A stretch of 8,563 bases of DNA from the NCBI GenBank assembly GCA_023146365.1, contig JAGLCE010000006.1, positions 1 through 8,563 of the forward strand, in the 5' to 3' direction. Of the stretch, positions 1-6,653 are shown piece by piece. The notes beneath the pieces were generated by a model. It ran no database searches and was not told where the DNA came from. It worked only from the letters and a program-made list of their open reading frames with translations. The number at the start of each line of letters is the position of its first letter. Positions within the stretch are counted from its first letter, which is position 1. Both the position numbers and the translations under genes were made by a program. This DNA comes from Endozoicomonadaceae bacterium. GTDB taxonomy: Bacteria > Pseudomonadota > Gammaproteobacteria > Pseudomonadales > Endozoicomonadaceae.

Positions 1-163
1 ACACAGAGTTATTTACAGTCTCAAATCTTTCGGAATTTACAGTCTCGAGGTAAGCACCATACATCTTTGCATGAGTACTAAACGCGCTTAGATCACCAAG
101 GGTTTTAATGTCTTTGACTAGCCCAAGTACCAGAGCTTTAATTTTTTAAGTGTTCATTTGCAT
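1..163 (-). pseudogene. Possible broken or partial gene at the left edge, unidentified
   Basis: Reading right to left, an ATG at 161-163 lies about 40 bases after the stop of the GTPase gene. It gives only MQMNT before a TAA at 146-148. The same frame is then open to the window edge for 48 codons. The open part looks protein-like (KIKALVLGLVKDIKTLGDL near its start) and carries the tetrapeptide ETVN twice, eight residues apart. An internal ATG at 62-64 could start a shorter gene. I do not recognise the family. It could be a gene with a nonsense mutation at codon 6, a gene that starts at 64, or chance. The AT-rich composition matches the GTPase genes next to it. Confidence 0.3.
11..46. repeat. 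12-bp direct repeat (ATTTACAGTCTC), period 24
   Basis: The 12-mer ATTTACAGTCTC occurs at 11-22 and again, identical, at 35-46. The 24-base period is a multiple of three, and in the minus-strand open frame it encodes a repeated ETVN motif. It could be the edge of a longer repeat array or a repetitive protein that continues outside the window. Confidence 0.6.
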
Positions 164-204
164 CGCCTATTTTTTACCCTCTTGATGGTATCAGAAATGG
201 ACGA

Positions 205-1203
205 TTACACAGTTAAATTTACAGGCTCCTGATGACTGAAGTCCTTGTTTTTTATTAATTGTTCAACTTCTTTGAAATCATATTTATCCACATGTTGAAC
301 GCTAATACACAAAAGTTTGCCGTTGCTGGGCTTAACACCCTCTTCTTCTAACACATTGAGATTATTTTCATATCTTTTACTGATTATAGAATCTACACTT
401 TCTGTATCCATATTAAGATTATGATCAAATTTATAATTGAGAACAGATACATCCATTTTACTCTTTACTATTAGATAAGGTTTGTTAGCTTTCTGAGCAG
501 CCATAGCCATTGTAGACACCATACTACAATTATTTCTCTCATTGGTTGTCCAATCGTGATCATCGCCTAGAATGACGACAGCATCAAATTTATCAAAACG
601 AGTGTCTGTAAAACATTCTTTTGATATGCCAATTGGTAATTTACATAGCACAACAGACTTGTTCAGTTCGTAGAACTCGGTGACTCCTTTTGGCCTTGGA
701 CTACAACCATAACTACATGCTGCACCGATATCACCACTTGTTTTCTTCATTATTGCATTAATAAAGCTAGATTTTCCAGAAGAATCATCCCCATCGACTA
801 CAACTTTGAAATGGTCTTTATATTTTTCAAGATTGGCAGATAAGTTTTCACTAGCCCCGTCTTCAGCTATTTTTATAGTTTCTTTAACTATTTCTCTAGC
901 TTTCTCTGCATCTTTTAAGGCTTTTTTATCGACCTCAGTCATGAATAATTTGATTCCCCGTTTTTCTAGCGAACGGACGAAGTAACTTCGAGCGTATTTA
1001 TTAGGGTTGCTTCCGACAAGATTTTCTATATCTGTCCTCGCAATCTTGTATCCGCAAAAAAAACCTGTAACAAAAGCGCCAATAGCTAGCATACATTTTA
1101 CGCCACAACTTCTTTTGCTGTTTAAAGCAAAATCATAGCTGGCCGCCTCTATTGGCCCTGCATATATTGGAGATGTATACTCTTGACATTTATACACATA
1201 CAT
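205..1203 (-). CDS. IRG-like (interferon-inducible GTPase family) P-loop GTPase with N-terminal hydrophobic segment
   Basis: A 332-residue protein. A short hydrophobic stretch at about 36-52 (CMLAIGAFVTGFFCGYKI) suggests membrane attachment. A charged helical linker follows (about 87-130), then a GTPase domain. Walker A is GDDSSGKS at 138-145 and is followed by SFINAI, as in IRG proteins. The switch I region has a GVTEF element (173-177), where IRGs have GVVET. The G3 site, normally DLPG, reads KLPIG (188-192), so the Asp is lost. G4 is SKMD (248-251), where IRGs have TKVD. The C-terminal part aligns with the IRG pattern of a helix ending in EEGV, then an LLCIS strand, then KYDF (308-310). 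The start ATG has a good ribosome site (AAAGGG, 7 bases away). The gene is AT-rich and has a degenerate paralogue upstream. GTP binding is likely. Hydrolysis is uncertain because of G3. The biological role is unknown: host-directed effector, defence and membrane remodelling are all only possibilities. Confidence 0.75.
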   Translation of the reverse strand: MYVYKCQEYTSPIYAGPIEAASYDFALNSKRSCGVKCMLAIGAFVTGFFCGYKIARTDIENLVGSNPNKYARSYFVRSLEKRGIKLFMTEVDKKALKDAEKAREIVKETIKIAEDGASENLSANLEKYKDHFKVVVDGDDSSGKSSFINAIMKKTSGDIGAACSYGCSPRPKGVTEFYELNKSVVLCKLPIGISKECFTDTRFDKFDAVVILGDDHDWTTNERNNCSMVSTMAMAAQKANKPYLIVKSKMDVSVLNYKFDHNLNMDTESVDSIISKRYENNLNVLEEEGVKPSNGKLLCISVQHVDKYDFKEVEQLIKNKDFSHQEPVNLTV

Positions 1204-1330
1204 AATAAAACCCTTTTAAAAAGTTATAACTATGACAATTAAGTCAATTTTAATAGACATACTAATCTAGACAATTAAATGATGAATTAATTCACTGAAT
1301 TCAAGAAAAAAGTGTAACAAACCTCCCTAT
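1204..1330 (-). promoter_or_regulatory. Promoter and ribosome site of the IRG-like GTPase gene
   Basis: On the minus strand TTGTCT (1269-1274) and TAAAAT (1247-1252) are 16 bases apart and would serve as -35 and -10. AAAGGG at 1211-1216 is the ribosome binding site. The block 1270-1324 matches the region upstream of the paralogous gene (2500-2554). Shared words include the AATTCAG/AATTTAAG region, TTGTCTA and a TGTTAyACT block, so the duplicated unit includes control sequence. The -10 match is not conserved in the other copy. Confidence 0.4.
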
Positions 1331-1520
1331 TTAAATGATTCAGCGACTATAGCGTCTTCAGATTCAATACGCCCAGTATCGTTAACATAATAATCAACAA
1401 CAACCATTAGCTCGGCTTATTACTATTAAATAAGATTCATTAACTTATTTCGCAATAATTGCCCACTTTACAGTTTCCTGTCTGAGTTCAGATAGATGAT
1501 AGATATGAGACTTTTTTAAA
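1331..1520. other. AT-rich intergenic region, no convincing gene
   Basis: This is part of a 506-bp gap between the two GTPase genes; the rest is the promoter block to its left and the IS66 remnant to its right. The only reading frame of note is on the minus strand at 1327-1407: MVVVDYYVNDTGRIESEDAI and six more residues. It looks protein-like but is only 26 residues long, has stops just upstream (TAA TAG TAA TAA), and has a weak ribosome site. It may be the tail of a lost gene. Nothing else is recognisable. Confidence 0.4.
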
Positions 1521-1704
1521 GTAAGCGCCCATTTCTCGACGTACTTGTCCTTTTTTAAAAGTCACTTAACTTTTTTAATATTCCAAGACAGTAAAGCCTC
1601 AACCGTTTCGGCGTAGGGTAGTTTGGCCAATTTGGCAGGGTTCAAGCCCGTTCGCTTTTGCTGTGATCGCCTGACTTGTCTCACATCTAGGCTCGCGAAA
1701 AGCC
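1521..1704 (-). mobile_element. Decayed right end of an IS66-family insertion sequence
   Basis: The forward-strand sequence starting at 1521 is GTAAGCGCCC, the typical terminal inverted-repeat start of IS66-family elements, oriented so that the element lies to its right. Inside it, on the minus strand, a frame ending at the TGA 1562-1564 reads LNPAKLAKLPYAETVEALL, then SWNIKKVK. This resembles the extreme C terminus of the IS66 transposase TnpC, which usually ends in a (A)NGLEP...LP.AETVEALLPWN pattern. An overlapping frame reads ITAKANGLEP, the residues expected just upstream in TnpC, so the fragment is probably frameshifted. The left part of the element is missing. The remnant ends within a few bases of the stop codon of the degenerate GTPase paralogue. 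Confidence 0.6.
1562..1700 (-). pseudogene. IS66 TnpC transposase, C-terminal fragment
   Basis: About 45 codons with similarity to the last residues of IS66-type TnpC transposases, namely LPYAETVEALLSWN followed by a lysine-rich tail and stop. The residues TAKANGLEP, expected just before it, are in a different frame, which points to a frameshift or internal deletion. Nothing of the catalytic DDE domain, nor of TnpA or TnpB, is present in the window, so it cannot be active. Confidence 0.55.
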
Positions 1705-1709
1705 TTAAA

Positions 1710-2468
1710 TTATTTTAATTCGATTGAATTTTTATCGGGTAAGCGTGTGTCACTTATGCCGGTCAATCTAGGAACAAAGTGAAGTATGAGTTCAGTGACC
1801 GAGTCGAAATTGAAAAACTGGTTGTCCACGATGACACAAGGCTTGCTAGAATTTCTAGCCATATTTGCCAACTCTCTAGTACTTTCGTCTACTGCACCCT
1901 GATCGATTAGCACGATGACGGCATCGAATTTATCAAAACGAGTCGTTGATAAATGTTTTTTTGATACGTACTTTGGTAGCTCACAGAGTACAACAGAGTC
2001 GCTTAATTCGTAGAAGTCGGTATTGACTTCTGGCTTTCCTTCAGAAGGATTAGTAGGATTCCTCATTTTATTAATAACGGTAGATCTCCCGAATACTTTA
2101 CACGTTTCTATTGCAATCTTGAAATGGTTTTCATATTTTCTAAGGTTATCTGATAACTTTTCCTCGTCCTCCTCCACTACTTCAACTTTTTCTTCAACTT
2201 TTTTGCCTAACTGAGCTCTTAAGCATTCAGATTTAATGATCATCCGTTTTTTTAGTGATATGGCAAACCGACAATTATTGTATTTATCAGGATCGCTTAC
2301 GATAAGCTTTATTACCTCTTCTTTATTAATTTGGTATCGGTAAAGTAGACTGGTAACAGCAGCGCCCATAGCTAGAATAGTTCTTGAAATCTTATTTCTT
2401 TCGCTGTTTACAGCCAAACTATAGGAAGCGGCCTCTACTACAGATGCTCTTATCATATAAATATCCAA
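1710..2468 (-). CDS. Degenerate IRG-like paralogue (probable pseudo-GTPase, C-terminally shortened)
   Basis: A 252-residue homologue of the GTPase at 205-1203. Both share the N-terminal EAASY segment, the hydrophobic segment (about 29-45), a DP.KY motif, the helix SDNLRKYENHFK, the element DFYELSDSVVLC and the nearly identical TRFDKFDAV. The nucleotide-binding site is broken: Walker A reads TCKVFGRS (122-129), with the glycine lost and Lys replaced by Arg. G3 reads ELPKY. G4 is absent (VDNQ, 214-217). The charged linker (89-104) is very rich in Glu and Lys. The last roughly 80 residues of the active copy, including the KYDF element, are reduced to about 35 unrelated-looking residues that stop at the edge of the IS66 remnant. 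The first codon is TTG, aligned with the ATG of the other copy. ATG at 2454-2456 is the alternative start. No good ribosome site is visible. It may be a decaying gene or a functional pseudoenzyme partner. Confidence 0.6.
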   Translation of the reverse strand: MDIYMIRASVVEAASYSLAVNSERNKISRTILAMGAAVTSLLYRYQINKEEVIKLIVSDPDKYNNCRFAISLKKRMIIKSECLRAQLGKKVEEKVEVVEEDEEKLSDNLRKYENHFKIAIETCKVFGRSTVINKMRNPTNPSEGKPEVNTDFYELSDSVVLCELPKYVSKKHLSTTRFDKFDAVIVLIDQGAVDESTRELANMARNSSKPCVIVDNQFFNFDSVTELILHFVPRLTGISDTRLPDKNSIELK

Positions 2469-2740
2469 TATTATTAATCATACTTACTTTAGATATTAGA
2501 CATTAGACAATACATTAAGTTCCGCTGAATTTAAGCACCCAGTATAACAGGCCTCTATCAATGTTTGCTGGTTAGACATCGATCATCGTCACACTAATTG
2601 CCTAGCATGGCCTGATCGTACCACGCTGATTTCCGTACATCTTTCTGTTCTAAATAGAGTCTATCAATACTCCCCTTTACTGAGCCAAGAAGGCCTCTTT
2701 ATTGTTTTAACCACTAAGTATGGATTACTTTTTCCTTCTG
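2469..2740. other. Intergenic region, duplicated upstream block then AT-rich filler
   Basis: The stretch 2500-2554 is similar to 1270-1324 upstream of the other GTPase gene and marks the edge of the duplication. The rest, up to the stop of the acyltransferase gene, contains no reading frame or clear terminator that I can support. The change from AT-rich accessory DNA to the more GC-balanced genes happens here, near 2.7 kb. Confidence 0.4.
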
Positions 2741-4177
2741 CTAAATCTCTTTTTTACGCTGTGCTGCCATCACTACGCTTTGCTGCAATTGGTTAAAGGA
2801 CCTTTGCAAACACTCCATGTAAAACGCTGGATCAGGCATCATGTTACGGCATGCAGTGACAGAGATCGTGATAGACCCGTTGTAACTGAAAGCGGTGTGG
2901 GCAAGGCCAACCGTATCGTAGATCATGTCCAGCCCGTAACTAGCCACCATTCGGGCACCGGAATGGTACAACGGGATATGTGGCCCTGCGATACTGCTGA
3001 TAAACGTATTGAACAGCGGCCGTGCATGTCGTGTCGTTTGATAAGTGACCGCTGCGCGCAACGATAGATCAGCCAATGTACTGGGAAACAGTTTGGCGAC
3101 ATCATCAGCGACCTGCCAGTTCAACCAGGCAGATCGTTTTCTAGCCAGACTATCATGGGCGGCAATCTTTCTCAGTCGCTCCAAGGGGTCGGCAATTTCT
3201 GTAAATAATCGAGGGAACACATAGGAAAAGTGATGCACCCGTTTTTCGCTGTTTTTTGCAGGACGATCCGGTAACGGAAATATCGCACGCAGAGATTCAT
3301 CCGGCAGTTCATTCTTGGAGCGGAGATACGTTCTCAGAGCACCCGCGATGATGGCGATAATGACATCATTGAAGCAGGTTTTCCGACGGGCATCACGGAT
3401 CGCCTTAATCTCTTCAAGCGAGAAGTGAATCCCGTCAAAGGAACGATGAAAGGATACACAGTTATTAAACCGCGTTCGCGGCGCATAACGAAGAGAGGAT
3501 TGCTGAGTCAAGCAGCTCTTAATCAGCCATTTAGCGGCCGGTAGCGCATAACGTTGAGCAACGTGAGCGTAACGACCCAGTATACGGACACGATTCACCG
3601 CCGCTCGGCTTAACAGTTCAAAATGGGTGGGAATCCGTTCAGTCGTAAGGGGGTGCTCTGGTGGCGATGTTACGGTGTCGCTGTCAAGATCGTGCAGTGC
3701 TGCCAGCAACTGACCCCCAACATCTCGATCGAATATGGCCCGATGCACTTTGATCAAGATAGCAAAGCAGTTGTTTGGCAGCCCTTCGATATTGTCCAAC
3801 CCTTCGATGATGGTTGCTTCCCAGAGCGGGCGATTGACATCTAATGGCCGAGCATGGAGTCTGGACACTTGTATGCAGAGCTGGCGCCAGTCACCGGGCT
3901 TGGGTAGAGCGATATGACGAAGGTGATACTCTATATCGAAGTCTGGATCTTCAATCCAATAGGGATAATCCAGATTAAAGGGCACTTTTACAGTACGTAG
4001 GCGCAGTGGTTCCATCTTGTGTAGACGAGCATTGAACGTCTGAATGACTTCCTTGAATCGTACCTGACCGGTTTTTGTGGTGCTCTGGTCGTAGATGCAG
4101 AGCAGACCCACGTGCATAGGGGTACTGCTGCTTTCCATGTGCAGGAAAAGGTTGTCTTGTGGTGAGACCTGATGCAT
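2741..4177 (-). CDS. Wax ester synthase/diacylglycerol acyltransferase family protein with altered active site
   Basis: A 478-residue protein, the usual length for bacterial WS/DGAT enzymes, which transfer acyl groups from acyl-CoA to fatty alcohols or diacylglycerol to make storage lipids. Family signatures in order: SPQDNLFLHMESSSTPMHVG near the N terminus (5-24), PLWE (117-120), PRTRFN (233-238), ND followed by VIIA (270-275), and a C-terminal domain with AGP (family NVPGP) and PLY followed by GARM. The catalytic motif HHxxxDG reads HRAIFDR at 145-151. The first His and the Asp are kept, but the second His, the presumed base, is Arg and the Gly is Arg. It is therefore probably inactive or changed in chemistry. 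The start ATG has an AAGGA about 11 bases upstream. It lies 210 bp after the hydrolase gene on the same strand, so the two may be co-transcribed. Confidence 0.85.
   Translation of the reverse strand: MHQVSPQDNLFLHMESSSTPMHVGLLCIYDQSTTKTGQVRFKEVIQTFNARLHKMEPLRLRTVKVPFNLDYPYWIEDPDFDIEYHLRHIALPKPGDWRQLCIQVSRLHARPLDVNRPLWEATIIEGLDNIEGLPNNCFAILIKVHRAIFDRDVGGQLLAALHDLDSDTVTSPPEHPLTTERIPTHFELLSRAAVNRVRILGRYAHVAQRYALPAAKWLIKSCLTQQSSLRYAPRTRFNNCVSFHRSFDGIHFSLEEIKAIRDARRKTCFNDVIIAIIAGALRTYLRSKNELPDESLRAIFPLPDRPAKNSEKRVHHFSYVFPRLFTEIADPLERLRKIAAHDSLARKRSAWLNWQVADDVAKLFPSTLADLSLRAAVTYQTTRHARPLFNTFISSIAGPHIPLYHSGARMVASYGLDMIYDTVGLAHTAFSYNGSITISVTACRNMMPDPAFYMECLQRSFNQLQQSVVMAAQRKKEI
3725..3745 (-). other. 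Altered HHxxxDG acyltransferase motif (HRAIFDR)
   Basis: The codons read CAT CGG GCC ATA TTC GAT CGA. In WS/DGAT and related condensing acyltransferases the second His of HHxxxDG acts as the general base. Here it is CGG (Arg), and the final Gly is CGA (Arg). The flanking residues (ILIKV before, VGGQ after) align normally, so this is a substitution and not a frameshift. Confidence 0.85.
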
Positions 4178-4387
4178 GGCGCCCCGTCCTTCTCGGTATG
4201 AAGCACCTTTTTACCGGAAGATGACCGCTCATCCCGCAGGTGCTGACGACCTCGACTAAGGTGATGGCGTCTTGACGGAATGTCAATAAGCAACGTCCCA
4301 CTATAGGATGTTGGTTGTCGCCAAACATGACAGGATGATAAATAACTGTTACCGGTATTGCCAGTATTTATACAGAACCTATACGTT

Positions 4388-5152
4388 TTAGATCAGCAGG
4401 CTGAGTATCTCTTCATCCATACGTTTCCATTGGTTGTCTGGCATGGAAAGACGATCGGCTATGGCATAGAGCGCTTGGGGGTTGAAGATGATGCCGAGAT
4501 GGCTGGCGCCGACGGCAATATTTTGGGAAAGGTCAGTTTCGTCCACCTGGGCAATCTGCCAAGCGATAACGCCATCCTGTTTAGTATAGATCGACGTAAA
4601 GGCGACACCCAGTACCGGATGACGGACTTTTTCCATCCGTTCTTCCAGCGCTTCCTTATTGATGTTCCGACCGAATAATTTGATGTAAATATCCCAGAGG
4701 CTAGTCGCTTCCATTGAGCCACCGACTGGGCTGGCCAAGGTAATGACCTGACGAATCATCTCCGGACTTCTACGGGCGACTTCTCGTGCTAATACCCCCC
4801 CAAGACTCCAGCCAACGAGGCTGATGCGATGGCCAGAGGTAAGATAAAGCTCTTTGACTCGCTCATACAATAATGTATCAATGTCACGGTTGCTGGTCGG
4901 CCCCAGATTGACGCCGAGTTTCCAAGGTTGAGCGTTGTAGCCAAATTTTCGGAGTTGTTTTCGCAAAAATGTTGTCGCAGGATCACTGGTCATAAAGCCG
5001 GGTAGAACCATCACCGTATGGCCATCGCCTTTGGGTGCACGTTTCAGGAGCCCACGATTTTTGACCAAGCTGGCGACATCCTTGATCGCTCGAAAGGCAT
5101 CCAGTGCGGTATCCAGCTTGCTCGGCGCTTTGATCGCTTCTTCTTTGCTCAT
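4388..5152 (-). CDS. Alpha/beta hydrolase (lipase/esterase-like)
   Basis: A 254-residue cytosolic-type protein with no signal peptide. The alpha/beta-hydrolase fold is clear: an oxyanion-hole region VLPGFMTSD (49-57), the nucleophile elbow GWSLGG (114-119, Ser116), a likely acid Asp193 (TKQDG) and His218 (ASHLG). The triad is therefore intact. It probably hydrolyses an ester bond in a lipid or other acyl compound; the substrate cannot be read from the sequence. The gene lies just upstream of the WS/DGAT-family gene on the same strand (210-bp gap), which suggests related lipid metabolism. The start is the ATG at 5150-5152. The ribosome site is weak (GGGTAG). The overlapping plus-strand frame at 4358-4678 is the antisense of this gene. 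Confidence 0.85.
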   Translation of the reverse strand: MSKEEAIKAPSKLDTALDAFRAIKDVASLVKNRGLLKRAPKGDGHTVMVLPGFMTSDPATTFLRKQLRKFGYNAQPWKLGVNLGPTSNRDIDTLLYERVKELYLTSGHRISLVGWSLGGVLAREVARRSPEMIRQVITLASPVGGSMEATSLWDIYIKLFGRNINKEALEERMEKVRHPVLGVAFTSIYTKQDGVIAWQIAQVDETDLSQNIAVGASHLGIIFNPQALYAIADRLSMPDNQWKRMDEEILSLLI

Positions 5153-5534
5153 GCAGCTACCCAGTTATGCTTCTGTTACCTACAAACACTATCCTTATAA
5201 CTACAGTTGCTGACTGCCACTCTCTTCGGCATTGCTTTTCGCCCTTATGCCGACGAGCAGGCAGTGAAACGTAGTACCGCTAAGTAGTAAGTAATCTGTC
5301 CTGACAAACCATCTTTTCAAACAATTTGATTCTGAAAAATTTTGCACATTATTGTAACGCCGTAACATCAAATAAACGCATTCTGATGCGCTGTTTGATG
5401 TTTTAAAAGCAAGATATCAGCAATTCCCGCTCTCTGCCTAATTCATTGATCTATAAGGGATGTCGCTCTACTCTTTTTCTAAAAAAGAAATAGGGTTTTA
5501 ACAGCTTCAAAAAACCGACTTGATCAGAGCTTCC
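5153..5534. other. 382-bp intergenic region between thiH and the hydrolase gene
   Basis: No gene is visible. It contains a long hairpin at 5364-5402 (listed separately), a small GGCAT/ATGCC inverted repeat at 5229-5251, and an AT-only hairpin (CTTTTT/AAAAAAG) at 5473-5487, just after thiH, which could weakly terminate transcription. I could not pick a confident promoter for the hydrolase gene. Confidence 0.4.
5364..5402. terminator. Long two-part stem-loop, terminator-like only on the plus strand
   Basis: The outer arms AACATCAAA (5364-5372) and TTTGATGTT (5394-5402) pair perfectly over 9 bp. The inner arms CGCAT (5377-5381) and ATGCG (5386-5390) pair over 5 bp around a 4-base loop. Read on the plus strand the stem ends in a run of T (5401-5404), but no plus-strand gene leads into it. 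On the minus strand there is no T run. It may be a transcript-stability or processing hairpin after thiH, or a relic of a repeat. Confidence 0.35.
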
Positions 5535-6653
5535 TTAAGCAAGATGAGCCCTCAATTCATGATCTTTCCAGACGACCTCCAAGTTATTATCTTTGATCAT
5601 AGCAGCGACCTTGGCAGCTGAACGGTTGTCATCAATGGCAAACTGTTCAAGCGCTTGTTGTTTAGAATCTGCATAGCCGCCAGGCTGAGTCGATGATGCC
5701 GCACTCATGCTGGTAATCCCAAGATTGACTACATGGTTCCTGAAACTCGGAGATTCCCGAGTCGATAACGATAACTCCACTTCCGGCGCAAACAGACGCC
5801 AAGCACAGATCAATTGTACCAGTTGCTGGTCGTTCATGAGAGAGCGTGGTTGCTGTTCGCCTTCGCAGGGCCTCAGTCGCGGAAAAGAGATAGAATAACG
5901 AGTTTTCCAATAGTTACGCTGCAGATAATCCAAATGTGCTGCCGTATAAAAGAGATCAGTACGCCAGTTTTCCAAGCCTATCAGCGAGCCTAAGCCAATC
6001 TTTTTTACACCCGCTCGACCCAACCGATCAGCCGTTTCCAATCGGTAAAAAAAGTCCTGTTTGTTACCTCTAAGGTGATAATGGGCATAGGCACTTTGGT
6101 GATAGGTTTCCTGATAAATCATGACCGCATCCATACCCAGATTGATCAGCTCCTCGTAATCGAGCTGATCCAGCGGCTGAACCTCCATGCTAATATGAGC
6201 AAAGTACCCCTTCAGCAACGGCAGAGCTTTACGGAAATAGGGCATGCCTACGGAGCCTGGCGCTTCACCGGTCAGCAGCAAAACATGTTCAAACCCCATC
6301 ATTCGGATCGCCTGCGCTTCACGATGTATCTGCTCCTGAGACAGCGTGATCCGACGGATATGATTATCCAGGCTGAATCCACAGTAGGTGCAAATATTAT
6401 GGCATTGATTGGACAGGTATAACGGTATATAAAGCTGTATGGTCTTGCCGAAACGCTGGCGTGTCAGTCGGAAGCTTTCCTGAGCCATCGACTCCAAAAA
6501 AGGCTCAGCGGCCGGGGAGATCAGCGCCATGAAATCCTGAAGGTTGCGCTTTCTGGCTCGAAGCGCCCTTTGAACGTCGGCAGATTTTTTTTCATGAATC
6601 TGCAGATTCAGATCACCCCAGTCGAGCCGATGGAAGACGTCGGTGAAACTCAT
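5535..6653 (-). CDS. thiH: ThiH, radical SAM tyrosine lyase (2-iminoacetate synthase)
   Basis: A 372-residue protein, close to the roughly 377 of E. coli ThiH. The radical-SAM cluster motif CHNICTYC (84-91, Cys84/88/91) binds the [4Fe-4S] cluster and is followed by GFS, as expected. ThiH splits tyrosine with S-adenosylmethionine into p-cresol and dehydroglycine (2-iminoacetate), which ThiG uses to build the thiazole ring of thiamine. Other family landmarks include LLTGEAPG, SMEVQPL and GLGSLIGLENWR. The start codon overlaps the stop of thiG by 4 bp (ATGA), so the two are translationally coupled. It is the last gene of the thiSGH unit. No ThiO or ThiF is present in the window. Confidence 0.97.
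   Translation of the reverse strand: MSFTDVFHRLDWGDLNLQIHEKKSADVQRALRARKRNLQDFMALISPAAEPFLESMAQESFRLTRQRFGKTIQLYIPLYLSNQCHNICTYCGFSLDNHIRRITLSQEQIHREAQAIRMMGFEHVLLLTGEAPGSVGMPYFRKALPLLKGYFAHISMEVQPLDQLDYEELINLGMDAVMIYQETYHQSAYAHYHLRGNKQDFFYRLETADRLGRAGVKKIGLGSLIGLENWRTDLFYTAAHLDYLQRNYWKTRYSISFPRLRPCEGEQQPRSLMNDQQLVQLICAWRLFAPEVELSLSTRESPSFRNHVVNLGITSMSAASSTQPGGYADSKQQALEQFAIDDNRSAAKVAAMIKDNNLEVVWKDHELRAHLA

Noticed and set aside
11..46. CRISPR array
   Set aside because: Only two short 12-base units with a 12-base gap. Too short and too few for repeats and spacers.
2720..3067. Plus-strand open frame of 115 codons
   Set aside because: It lies wholly antisense to the C-terminal part of the WS/DGAT-family gene, whose family motifs are clear. 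No family features in the plus frame.
3975..4328. Minus-strand frames of about 100-117 codons overlapping the acyltransferase start
   Set aside because: They are out of frame with the acyltransferase N-terminal signature SPQDNLF...PMHVG, and their composition (many His, Arg, Ser) looks like shadow translation.
4358..4678. Plus-strand open frame of 106 codons
   Set aside because: Antisense of the alpha/beta hydrolase gene that has an intact catalytic triad. No independent support.
6075..6422. Plus-strand frame of 115 codons
   Set aside because: It is antisense of thiH, including the radical-SAM motif region.
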